Made by a program: the position numbers and the translations under genes. Shown here piece after piece: positions 8,288 to 15,439 of a stretch of 64,000 nt of DNA; positions within the stretch are counted from its first letter, which is position 1, and every line of letters starts with the position of its first letter. This DNA is from Neorhizobium alkalisoli (GTDB lineage: Bacteria; Pseudomonadota; Alphaproteobacteria; Rhizobiales; Rhizobiaceae), in the NCBI RefSeq assembly GCF_002968635.1, contig NZ_PVBN01000004.1:248001-312000 (forward strand), given 5' to 3'. The notes below the pieces were generated by a model. That model was given only the letters and a program-made list of their open reading frames with translations. It searched no databases and was not told the DNA's origin.

Positions 8288-8650
8288 ATGCAGCGTTTGA
8301 TGATTGCTGATGGGTCGGACGTCGTCCGCAAGGTTGGCATACGGATTCTTTCGGAATTGGGTTTTCTCGTCGCCGAGGCCGGCAGCGCCCGTGAAGCCAT
8401 CACGCGCTGCCAAACCGAATTGCCGAATTTCCTGATCGTCGACGCGACACTAGACGATGCGCTGGGTTTGATTGCCACCGTCAGGGCGATGCCGAACGGA
8501 AAGAGCGTGCGCATCTTCTACTGCGTCATCGAAGCGGATCTGAAGAGGATGATGGCCGGCAAGCGTGCCGGCGCGGACGACTTCCTCCTGAAGCCCTTCG
8601 ATCGCAAGATACTGACGTCGGTCTTCTCCGGCTTCGCTCAGGCCGCCTGA
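8288..8650 (+). CDS. Single-domain response regulator (receiver only)
   Basis: 120 residues, a lone receiver domain with no output domain. Acidic pocket D8, phospho-acceptor D52 (LIVDATLDDALG) and conserved K102 (LKPFD) are all present. The usual Thr/Ser switch position at the end of strand 4 reads RIFYCVIEADLK and lacks a clear Thr/Ser. It sits between chpT and ctrA, so it may share the ChpT phosphorelay. It is a candidate phosphate sink or CpdR/DivK-like adaptor, but sequence alone does not assign it to CpdR. A good bidirectional terminator separates it from ctrA. Confidence 0.85.
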   Translation: MQRLMIADGSDVVRKVGIRILSELGFLVAEAGSAREAITRCQTELPNFLIVDATLDDALGLIATVRAMPNGKSVRIFYCVIEADLKRMMAGKRAGADDFLLKPFDRKILTSVFSGFAQAA

Positions 8651-8722
8651 TCCCCCAACCTGCCTTACACCGGTCGTCCCACCTTTTTGCGGGCGATTCT
8701 ATTCGTTCATGCCGCGGGCAAC

Positions 8723-8755
8723 AAAAAGCCCGCCGGACGGGCCGGCGGGCTTTTT
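8723..8755. terminator. Bidirectional rho-independent terminator
   Basis: Perfect stem AAAAAGCCCGCCGG / CCGGCGGGCTTTTT with a 5-nt ACGGG-type loop. The T-run and matching A-run make it work on both strands, ending the chpT-receiver unit (+) and ctrA (-), which converge here. Confidence 0.9.
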
Positions 8756-8776
8756 AAAAAGGGGAAGGTCAGTCTA

Positions 8777-9478
8777 TCAGGCGGTTTCGGCGTATTCGTT
8801 GCTATCAGGCTCGCGCAGCACATAGCCGCGGCCCCAGACGGTTTCGATGTAGTTGGCGCCGCCGGCGGCATTGGCGAGCTTCTTGCGCAGCTTGCAGATG
8901 AAGACGTCGATGATCTTCAGTTCCGGCTCGTCCATGCCGCCGTAAAGGTGGTTCAGGAACATTTCCTTGGTGAGGGTGGTACCCTTGCGGAGCGAAAGCA
9001 GCTCCAGCATCTGGTATTCCTTACCCGTCAGGTGGACACGCTGGCCGCCGACTTCGACGGTCTTGGCGTCGAGGTTCACGATCAGTTCGCCGGTGACGAT
9101 GATCGACTGGGCGTGGCCCTTCGAGCGGCGGACGATGGCGTGGATGCGAGCGACCAGTTCGTCCTTGTGGAACGGCTTGGTCATGTAGTCGTCGGCGCCG
9201 AAGCCCAGCCCGCGGACCTTGTCCTCGATGCCGGCCATGCCGGACAGGATCAGGATCGGGGTCTTGACCTTGGAAAGCCTCAAAGTGCGGAGCACTTCGT
9301 AACCCGACATGTCGGGGAGGTTCAGGTCGAGAAGGATGATGTCGTAGTCGTAGAGCTTGCCGAGATCGACACCCTCTTCACCGAGATCGGTGGTGTATAC
9401 ATTGAAGCTTTCTGATTTAAGCATCAGCTCGATGCTCTGGGCAGTCGCGCTGTCATCTTCGATGAGTAGAACCCGCAT
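8777..9478 (-). CDS. ctrA: Cell-cycle master response regulator CtrA
   Basis: 233 residues. Receiver domain 1-120 with acidic pocket E7/D8/D9, phospho-acceptor D51 ([14 protein letters not shown]) and the Lys of TKPFH; OmpR-type winged helix from about 125 to 225 ([12 protein letters not shown], and the recognition region around [13 protein letters not shown]). The sequence is that of rhizobial CtrA, which represses replication initiation and activates division, flagellar and envelope genes by binding TTAA-N7-TTAA. The start has AGGGG 6 nt upstream. The upstream 425-bp region is AT-rich and holds several TTAA motifs, fitting autoregulation. Confidence 0.97.
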   Translation of the reverse strand: MRVLLIEDDSATAQSIELMLKSESFNVYTTDLGEEGVDLGKLYDYDIILLDLNLPDMSGYEVLRTLRLSKVKTPILILSGMAGIEDKVRGLGFGADDYMTKPFHKDELVARIHAIVRRSKGHAQSIIVTGELIVNLDAKTVEVGGQRVHLTGKEYQMLELLSLRKGTTLTKEMFLNHLYGGMDEPELKIIDVFICKLRKKLANAAGGANYIETVWGRGYVLREPDSNEYAETA

Positions 9479-9903
9479 ATTTTTCCCCTTTACCGCCGCG
9501 TAAGGTACCTGATTGCCCCCTTACTCGTTACGGATCCAGACTGAGCCTGATTTGGAAGCTGCCACTAAATGGTTAACAAATTATGATTCCCTATGGCAAG
9601 GTACATCAATTCGTTAAGCAAAATTAGTAGCAGCCTGTTTTCCCTTACGGATTGGCCATCACCAAAGTTGAATCAGCGGATGAGGAAATTCCGCTAAGTG
9701 ATTCATACGACTCTCACATCGTCGCGGCCAAATCAGGCCTTGGCATTTACCGACCCTTAAACGATCGGGATTATCATTAATGATGCCCGTAAACGAAAGG
9801 TTAACGCGGCGGCGAATTTATTAACGCCGCGGAAATTTTTTGGTCCGGAGTGTAACAGAGCGGATACACGGGCCTGGGTCTCGCTATCCACGGAGTATTG
9901 CGT
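9479..9903. promoter_or_regulatory. AT-rich ctrA/fliJ divergent promoter region with TTAA motifs
   Basis: A gene-free 425 bp between ctrA (-) and the FliJ-like gene (+), clearly more AT-rich than its surroundings. TTAACCAT, a frequent CtrA half-site, lies on the minus strand at 9569-9576; TTAA-N6-TTAG is at 9614-9627; further TTAA motifs are at about 9757, 9777, 9801 and 9821. None is a perfect TTAA-N7-TTAA. The pattern suits a complex autoregulated ctrA promoter; individual sites are not certain. Confidence 0.5.
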
Positions 9904-10254
9904 ATGAAGTCGCGTGACAGTCTGGTTCGCCTGAAAGGATTTCAGGTCAACGAAAAACGTCGCCAGCTGCAGCAGTTGCAGATGATGATGGCCGAATTCG
10001 AGCGGATGTCTAAAGAGCTCGAGCATCAGATCACAGTCGAGGAGAAAAAATCCGGGATCGCCGACCCGAATCACTTCGCCTATCCAACCTTCGCGAAGGC
10101 CGCCCGCCAGCGGGCAGACAATCTTCAGGTTTCGATTCGCGAGTTGAAGGTCCAGCAGGAGGCTGCCGAACTGGCGCTCGAGGAGGCGGAAGCCGAACTC
10201 GCCAAGGCCTCGGCGCTTGAAGAGCGTGACGGCGGGATGCGCGCCCGGGCCTGA
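9904..10254 (+). CDS. fliJ: FliJ-like flagellar export chaperone
   Basis: 116 residues, almost wholly alpha-helical and coiled-coil (heptads from about 15 to 110, rich in Q/L/E/A), beginning MKSRDSLVRLKGFQVNEKRRQ. FliJ is the small coiled-coil stalk of the flagellar type III export ATPase FliI. In rhizobia and Brucella a fliJ-like gene lies divergent from ctrA, which supports the name. GGAG 9 nt upstream of the ATG decides this start over the TTG six bases earlier. fliI is not in the window, so the assignment rests on shape and synteny. Confidence 0.7.
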   Translation: MKSRDSLVRLKGFQVNEKRRQLQQLQMMMAEFERMSKELEHQITVEEKKSGIADPNHFAYPTFAKAARQRADNLQVSIRELKVQQEAAELALEEAEAELAKASALEERDGGMRARA

Positions 10255-10286
10255 TCAGCCGGGCGTCCCATTGCGGAACTTAATAC

Positions 10287-10313
10287 GGGGCGGCGCCTTG
10301 GCGCCTGCGCCCC
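10287..10313. terminator. Possible hairpin terminator between fliJ-like and GNAT genes
   Basis: GGGGC-GGCGCC pairs with GGCGCC-TGC-GCCCC, leaving a TT loop and a 3-nt bulge. The stem is strong, but only ATTT follows on the plus strand, so this is a weak terminator call between two convergent genes. Confidence 0.35.
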
Positions 10314-10355
10314 ATTTCCGTTTGTGAGTGTCTTGTGAAACAGCCCCGCGGGGAC

Positions 10356-10634
10356 CTATCGCAGGATGTCCTGCCAATCCGGGTGGCGCTCCACCTGGCT
10401 CTTGAAAAACGGGCAGAGCGGAATGATTTTCCATCCGCCCTTGCGTGCCTCTTCAACGGCATGCAGCGCCAGGGCTTGGCCGACGCCCTTGCCTCGCAAT
10501 TCGTCGGGTACACCGGTGTGATCGATGATGATCAGTTCGGGAGAGGCACGGGAATAGCTCATTTCGGCGTAGTGACCCTCGAGTTCGGCGATGTAACGTC
10601 CGCCTGACCGTGCTTCCTCATGTGCGATATTCAT
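10356..10634 (-). CDS. GNAT family N-acetyltransferase, YjdJ-like short form
   Basis: 92 residues, the short COG2388-type acetyltransferase. The acetyl-CoA-binding motif is seen in VPDELRGKGVGQALALHAVEE (about residues 42-62), preceded by the beta-strand segment LIIIDHTGVP. The C-terminus PLCPFFKSQVERHPDWQDIL is typical for this small family. The acceptor substrate is unknown. It stands alone, convergent with the FliJ-like gene and divergent from the PqiA-like gene. Confidence 0.85.
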   Translation of the reverse strand: MNIAHEEARSGGRYIAELEGHYAEMSYSRASPELIIIDHTGVPDELRGKGVGQALALHAVEEARKGGWKIIPLCPFFKSQVERHPDWQDILR

Positions 10635-10742
10635 GCTGGACTCCGTTTTTTCCTGCTAGTGCATGATGTAATACGGAGGAGATGAGAGGGAAACAGCGGT
10701 TCGCGTCCCAAAGGGGAGACGCACCGTCAACCGGAGCATGGG

Positions 10743-11210
10743 ATGATTTGGCTGCGGTTGCTTCTTCTTGTCCTGGCGGCGAGCTTTCTGGCGCTCGGCC
10801 TTTTCCTGCCGATCATCCGTTTCGACAAGCTCTACTTCTTCAGCGAAGCACCTTCGCTGATCGACCTGGTGACGGCGCTTTTTCGGGAAGGGGATATCGC
10901 TCTTTTTCTGGTGGTCGGTTTGTTTTCGATCGTTTTCCCGATCGTCAAGCTGATCGGCCTTGCGGTTCAGCTTTCGGGCCGGGCGGGGGAGGCCGGGCTT
11001 TTCCGCCGCGCGATGCCGCATCTCTCCAAGTGGTCTATGATGGATGTGATGCTGGTGGCGATCGTCGTGTTCGCGGCGAAAAGCAGTGGTGTGGCAACGG
11101 CGGTTTCTCAACCCGGCCTTTGGTTCTACGCGGCTTCCGCCGTCATTGCCGGGCTGCTGCCCTCGATGGCAGGAACCGGCAAAAATAGCGCCCCGCATCG
11201 CACAAACTGA
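10743..11210 (+). CDS. PqiA-like inner-membrane protein
   Basis: 155 residues with four predicted transmembrane helices (about 3-24, 48-75, 98-118 and 125-145). The segments LGLFLPIIRFDKLYFF and IVFPIVKLIGL match the paraquat-inducible protein A family. PqiA proteins act with MCE proteins in envelope lipid transport; here no MCE partner is adjacent and only one PqiA-type domain is present. It ends at a good terminator facing sciP. Confidence 0.78.
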   Translation: MIWLRLLLLVLAASFLALGLFLPIIRFDKLYFFSEAPSLIDLVTALFREGDIALFLVVGLFSIVFPIVKLIGLAVQLSGRAGEAGLFRRAMPHLSKWSMMDVMLVAIVVFAAKSSGVATAVSQPGLWFYAASAVIAGLLPSMAGTGKNSAPHRTN

Positions 11211-11213
11211 AAA

Positions 11214-11248
11214 GTGCCGTTGCATCTCTTGCAGCGGCACCCTGTTTT
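11214..11248. terminator. Rho-independent terminator between pqiA-like and sciP
   Basis: Stem GTGCCGTTGCA / TGCAGCGGCAC (one G-T wobble), loop TCTCT, followed by CCTGTTTTT on the plus strand. It ends the PqiA-like gene and may also serve the convergent sciP gene. Confidence 0.8.
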
Positions 11249-11272
11249 TCGGCGCGGAAAAGCGAATTCGCG

Positions 11273-11548
11273 CTAGTGGCGGTATTGCTGGATGCGTGTC
11301 GTCCGCAGGCCGGCCAAGCCGTGATCATTGATGGAAGCCTGCCAGGACAAAAATTCCTCGACAGTCAGGGTGTAACGTTCGCAGGCTTCTTCCAAGCTCA
11401 ACAGGCCACCGCGAACTGCCGCGACAACCTCAGCCTTGCGGCGGATCACCCAGCGGCGCGTATTGGCCGGCGGAAGGTCCGCAATCGTAAGGGGGCTGCC
11501 ATCGGGGCCGATGACATATTTCACTCGGGGACGGATCATTTCGGTCAT
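11273..11548 (-). CDS. sciP: CtrA inhibitor SciP (DUF1153)
   Basis: 91 residues, the DUF1153/SciP family: KYVIGPDGSPLTIADLPP, RRWVIRRKAEVVAAVRGGLL and YTLTVEEFLSWQ are almost invariant family signatures. SciP is a small helix-turn-helix protein that binds CtrA and blocks its activation of target promoters in G1/swarmer cells; CtrA in turn activates sciP. Start taken at MTEMIRPRVKY; the frame extends further upstream without a better site. A CtrA-box-like sequence lies 52 bp upstream. Confidence 0.93.
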   Translation of the reverse strand: MTEMIRPRVKYVIGPDGSPLTIADLPPANTRRWVIRRKAEVVAAVRGGLLSLEEACERYTLTVEEFLSWQASINDHGLAGLRTTRIQQYRH

Positions 11549-11599
11549 TGGACTCTCTACACAACACAAGACCACGTCGGAGAGCCTAGCGCCCCAGTT

Positions 11600-11614
11600 T
11601 TAACATTTGACTAA
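11600..11614. promoter_or_regulatory. CtrA box upstream of sciP (TTAA-N7-CTAA)
   Basis: TTAA CATTTGA CTAA, read on the minus strand as TTAG-N7-TTAA, differs from the CtrA consensus by one base and lies 52-66 bp upstream of the sciP start. sciP is a known CtrA-activated gene in Caulobacter, which fits the position. Confidence 0.6.
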
Positions 11615-11756
11615 ACAACCCAGCGCATTTGTTCCTAGACGCCAAAAGGTCATCCTGACGTGCATTTGCCGGCTCGGTTGGATCTGCCGGATTGCCGAAA
11701 AGGAACGGATACCGTGTGCTTCATCGATCCCTTTGCGGGCGAAAAAGCAAATAAAA

Positions 11757-12497
11757 TCAAAATCCTTTGCCGCCGCGGATCTCGGCGAGGATGGTGCCGA
11801 AGATGATGCGCAGGTCGAGCAGCAGCGAAAAATTATCGATGTAATGAAGATCGCAGGCGATGCGGGCGCGGGCTTTTCCCGAGCGGTCCGTGGGTCCGCG
11901 AAGGCCGCGCATCTGTGCCAAACCGGTCATGCCGGGCTTGACCAGATGACGGCGGTGGTAGGCCGGAACCAGTTCCTCGTAGGGAATGCCGGCCGCCAAC
12001 ATGCCGACTGCGTGGCAGCGTGGACCGACCAGCGACATATCGCCTTTCAGGACGTTGAGGAGCTGCGGCAGCTCATCGATATTGGTCTTGCGGATGACCG
12101 CGCCGATCCGGGTGATGCGGGGATCGTCCCTGACCGTCTGGGCAACGCCCGTCGCGTCGCCGAGATCGGTGCGCATCGAACGGAACTTGTAGACGTTGAT
12201 CCTGCGCCGGTCCTTGCCCCAGCGGACCTGGGTGAAAAGCGCCGGACCCGGGCTGTCAAGCCGGATCAGGAGCGCCACCACCAGCATGAGCGGCAGAAGC
12301 GTGATGAGGGCTGTCAGCGAGACGGCAATGTCGAGCCCGCGCTTGACTGCCAATTGGGATCGCAGGCCGGCATTCTGTCCATCAGGGGGCGAGGAAAGCG
12401 CAATGTCCGCCGCCCGCCGCCCCACATCGCGGTCATTCACCGCCACGTAGGCAGTCTCCTCATGCAGATCAGAAACGCTCAACCCCGTCACCCGCAT
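11757..12497 (-). CDS. ExoY/WcaJ-type priming sugar transferase
   Basis: 246 residues. One hydrophobic segment (about 56-78) anchors the protein, followed by the bacterial sugar-transferase domain: [32 protein letters not shown] and the C-terminal [14 protein letters not shown]. These enzymes move a sugar-1-phosphate from a nucleotide sugar to undecaprenyl phosphate, the first step of exopolysaccharide or holdfast synthesis. No other polysaccharide gene is near, so it is an orphan priming enzyme. A perfect CtrA box lies 77 bp upstream, pointing to cell-cycle-timed expression. Confidence 0.9.
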   Translation of the reverse strand: MRVTGLSVSDLHEETAYVAVNDRDVGRRAADIALSSPPDGQNAGLRSQLAVKRGLDIAVSLTALITLLPLMLVVALLIRLDSPGPALFTQVRWGKDRRRINVYKFRSMRTDLGDATGVAQTVRDDPRITRIGAVIRKTNIDELPQLLNVLKGDMSLVGPRCHAVGMLAAGIPYEELVPAYHRRHLVKPGMTGLAQMRGLRGPTDRSGKARARIACDLHYIDNFSLLLDLRIIFGTILAEIRGGKGF

Positions 12498-12573
12498 ACT
12501 AAACCCCTGCAGCCCCCTGCCGGTTACTGATGTTCCCTAATATTACACCTTCCTGCGCGAGTCATCAGCCAAG

Positions 12574-12588
12574 TTAAGATCTGGTTAA
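12574..12588. promoter_or_regulatory. Perfect CtrA box TTAA-GATCTGG-TTAA
   Basis: An exact TTAA-N7-TTAA match lies in the gap between the DUF2793 gene end and the sugar-transferase start (12497), 77-91 bp upstream of the latter. By my estimate such a match is expected well under once by chance in a 64-kb sequence of this composition. Confidence 0.65.
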
Positions 12589-12619
12589 TGATGAATAGAA
12601 TCTTTACCGCATTGCGGTA

Positions 12620-13648
12620 TTAAAGCATTATCAAAAATAACTCAGTTTTTCCGGGTCCGAGCTCAAGTTGTGCCGTCCCGGCATGCCCGAGAGTGATATA
12701 ATCGCCTGCCGAGAGGAAAAAAATTCCACAGGCAGACTGCATTTGTGCTCCGCCGGCCACACCAGCAATGAAAATAAGCGTCTGCGAACCGTTGAGCATC
12801 AGACTGGTCGTATGGCCTGACGATGTCAGCACGGCGATGTTAACTGAGAGCAGGTAAAGGCCTGCGGCAGGCACCTGGACACGATTGCCGCCGCCGGATG
12901 TTGACGCGCCGAGTGCCATGCCGCCCTGGGCCAGCGCCAAAGTCGTAAATCCGCTCTGTTGCCCGGCAGAGGGAGAGAAGCTGGTGCCGGTACGGTGGGC
13001 ACGGGCAGCAGGCTGGTTTGGCCGCGCGACGTGCCCGGCGGCCGAAATGACGAGGCCGGTATTCCAGGTGATGCCGTCGCTGACCTTCACCGAGAAACCG
13101 TCATTGCCGGCAAGACCCATTTCGGCGCGGCCGACCCAATTGGTCTGGAAGAGCAGAGAGGCGGTATCGGCCGCCGCCGCCTTGTTGATCTTGATCTGAT
13201 GGCCGGAGCCCGCGTGGTTGAACAGGCTTGCCGGGGAGGAGATGGCGAGCCGGTTCGTATTGTCCGGGACCGCGCCGACGCCGAGTTGCTCCAGACTGCC
13301 GCTTGTCGGCAGGGGAATGTCCTGCCAATTGGTGTCGGTGAAGACCTTCAGCCTCGAGATCGATGCGAACCATGCACGCCATCCGGTTTTCGGTTGGGAG
13401 AAAGCCCAGTAACCATCCTGCCAGGATGCGATCTGCGTCTGCCTGCCGATCCAGGCGCCGGTTGGTGCGGCGGCGACAAGATAGCAGTCCCCTTCTGTCG
13501 GGGAACCGGGCGGCACCGCCTGTTCCGCGGCGATCGTCAGATGCACAAGCGCGTCCAGTTTCAGCAGCGCTTCATTGTGGGTGACGTGTTTCTGCGCCTG
13601 CGAAGGCAGGATGAAGGGCATTTCCAGGTTCGCGGTCGTATCGGCCAT
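12620..13648 (-). CDS. DUF2793 phage-tail-like protein
   Basis: 342 residues from MADTTANLEMP, chosen for the GGAG 7 nt upstream. The N-terminal ~170 residues match the DUF2793 pattern (FILPSQAQKHVTHNEALLKL, then PPGSPTEGDCYLVAAAPTGAW), found in prophages and gene-transfer-agent regions. The C-terminal ~110 residues look like a compact beta-rich jelly roll of the C1q/TNF or tail-fibre kind. No other phage gene is nearby, so it is a solitary phage-derived gene or a domesticated one. Function not known. Confidence 0.75.
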   Translation of the reverse strand: MADTTANLEMPFILPSQAQKHVTHNEALLKLDALVHLTIAAEQAVPPGSPTEGDCYLVAAAPTGAWIGRQTQIASWQDGYWAFSQPKTGWRAWFASISRLKVFTDTNWQDIPLPTSGSLEQLGVGAVPDNTNRLAISSPASLFNHAGSGHQIKINKAAAADTASLLFQTNWVGRAEMGLAGNDGFSVKVSDGITWNTGLVISAAGHVARPNQPAARAHRTGTSFSPSAGQQSGFTTLALAQGGMALGASTSGGGNRVQVPAAGLYLLSVNIAVLTSSGHTTSLMLNGSQTLIFIAGVAGGAQMQSACGIFFLSAGDYITLGHAGTAQLELGPGKTELFLIML

Positions 13649-13898
13649 GGTCTTCTCCGTTTTTCGGTCGGAACGGAGTCTAAGCCTTGGAGGAAGGCCG
13701 GGGAGGCGGATTGGCGCAAGGTCTTGATAAGGCTCGATCTCGATTGCGGGTTTTGCCCGCCGGACGCGCGGCCGTGCCTGAAAAGCAACGGTCGCCGTGC
13801 CGATCGGTATCATTGATATGCAACTCTCGAATGTCCCCGTTGCGCTTGTTCCTTCTCACGAATATGCGAATGTTGGGCCGCAATCGACGGGACGACTC
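13649..13898. other. Intergenic region between DUF2793 gene and soxB
   Basis: A 250-bp divergent gap. I see no tRNA, strong terminator, palindrome or CtrA box. The only clear features are the GGAG site of the DUF2793 gene at its left edge and a weak GGGAC upstream of soxB at its right edge. Confidence 0.5.
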
Positions 13899-15149
13899 AT
13901 GCGTTATTCGGCATTATCGATCTTGAAGCAGGCGCTTTCGGGCAACCGGCTGTGGCAGCCGGCCTGGCGGGAGCCGCAGCCGAAACCGCATTATGACGTG
14001 ATCATCGTCGGCGGCGGCGGGCACGGCCTTTCGACCGCCTACAATCTCGCCAAGGAATTCGGCATCACCAATGTCGCCGTCATCGAGAAGGGCTATATCG
14101 GCTCGGGGAATGTCGGGCGCAACACGACGATCATCCGCTCGAATTATCTGCTCGAAGGCAACAACCCGTTCTACGAATTCTCGCTGAAGCTCTGGGAAGG
14201 GCTGGAACGGGATTTCAACTACAATGCGATGGTCTCGCAACGCGGCATCGTCAACCTTTTCCATTCCGACGGGCAGCGCGACGACTATGCCCGTCGCGGC
14301 AACGGCATGCGCATGCACGGCGTCGATGCGGAACTGCTCGATCGGGAGCAGGTGCGCAAGATGATGCCCTATCTCAACTTCGATCACGCGCGCTTTCCGA
14401 TCCTCGGCGGCCTCTACCAGAAGCGCGCCGGCACGGTGCGGCATGACGCCGTCGCGTGGGGTTATGCGCGCGGTGCCGACCAGAGGGGCGTCGATATCAT
14501 CCAGCACTGCGAGGTGACCGGCATCCGCCGCGAAAACGGCCTCGTCGTCGGCGTTGAAACAACGAAAGGCTTTATCGGCTGCAACAGGTTGGCGCTGGCG
14601 GCGGCCGGCAACACGACGACGGTCGGGCGCATGGCCGATCTCGATCTGCCGATCGAGACCCATGTGCTGCAGGCCTTCGTGTCGGAGGGGCTGAAGCCGG
14701 TGATCGATCACGTCATCACCTATGGCGCCGGACACTTCTATATATCGCAGTCGGACAAGGGCGGGCTGGTCTTCGGTGCCGAGATCGATTTTTACTCCTC
14801 CTATGCGCAGCGCGGCAACCTGCAGACCGTCGAGCACACGATGGAGGAGGGGGTGTCGCTGATCCCCGGTCTGTCGCGCGCCAAGGTGCTCCGCAGCTGG
14901 GGCGGCGTGATGGACATGTCGATGGACGGTTCGCCGATCATCGACCGTACGCCTATCGACAATCTCTACCTCAACTGCGGTTGGTGTTACGGCGGCTTCA
15001 AGGCGACGCCGGCCTCCGGTTTCTGTTTCGCACACCTGATTGCCAAGAACGAGACCCACCATGTCTCGCGCTTCATGCGGCTCGACCGGTTCGAGCGTGG
15101 CTATATGATCGACGAGGCCGGCAAAGGCCCGCAACCGAACCTTCACTGA
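13899..15149 (+). CDS. soxB: Sarcosine oxidase subunit beta
   Basis: 416 residues, the usual length for SoxB. Dinucleotide-binding motif IIVGGGGHGLSTAY at about 35-48, and DAO-type sequence throughout, with the end motif YGGFKATPASG near the C-terminus. SoxB carries the FAD and covalent FMN site where sarcosine is oxidised to glycine, formaldehyde and H2O2 in the cytoplasm. The start MRYSALSILKQAL fits family N-termini; upstream in-frame codons lack a site. It is first in soxBDAG with an 8-bp gap to soxD. Confidence 0.95.
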   Translation: MRYSALSILKQALSGNRLWQPAWREPQPKPHYDVIIVGGGGHGLSTAYNLAKEFGITNVAVIEKGYIGSGNVGRNTTIIRSNYLLEGNNPFYEFSLKLWEGLERDFNYNAMVSQRGIVNLFHSDGQRDDYARRGNGMRMHGVDAELLDREQVRKMMPYLNFDHARFPILGGLYQKRAGTVRHDAVAWGYARGADQRGVDIIQHCEVTGIRRENGLVVGVETTKGFIGCNRLALAAAGNTTTVGRMADLDLPIETHVLQAFVSEGLKPVIDHVITYGAGHFYISQSDKGGLVFGAEIDFYSSYAQRGNLQTVEHTMEEGVSLIPGLSRAKVLRSWGGVMDMSMDGSPIIDRTPIDNLYLNCGWCYGGFKATPASGFCFAHLIAKNETHHVSRFMRLDRFERGYMIDEAGKGPQPNLH

Positions 15150-15157
15150 GACATCCC

Positions 15158-15439
15158 ATGGCAAGCCTGATCACCTGCCCGCATTGCGGCACCAGACCCA
15201 AGGAAGAATTTTCGATCCGGGGTGCGGCCGCGCCAAAGCGCCCGTCGCCGGCGGCAAAAGACGAGGTCTGGCACCGCTATGTCTATATCCGCGACAATCC
15301 GAAGGGCCGCATTCTGGAATACTGGCACCATGTGGCCGGCTGCCGGAGATGGCTGGTGGTCGATCGCGACAACTTCACCCATGAGGTTTTCGGCGTGATG
15401 GATGCGAGTGATTTCGAGCGGGCGAGGGTCGTGGAATGA
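15158..15439 (+). CDS. soxD: Sarcosine oxidase subunit delta
   Basis: 93 residues. A zinc-knuckle (C7-P-H-C10) near the start, then H57/H58 and C62 supply the zinc ligands typical of SoxD (ITCPHCGTRPKEEF; EYWHHVAGCRRWLVVDRD). The delta subunit is a small structural part of the heterotetramer. It overlaps soxA by 4 bp (ATGA), implying translational coupling. Confidence 0.95.
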   Translation: MASLITCPHCGTRPKEEFSIRGAAAPKRPSPAAKDEVWHRYVYIRDNPKGRILEYWHHVAGCRRWLVVDRDNFTHEVFGVMDASDFERARVVE

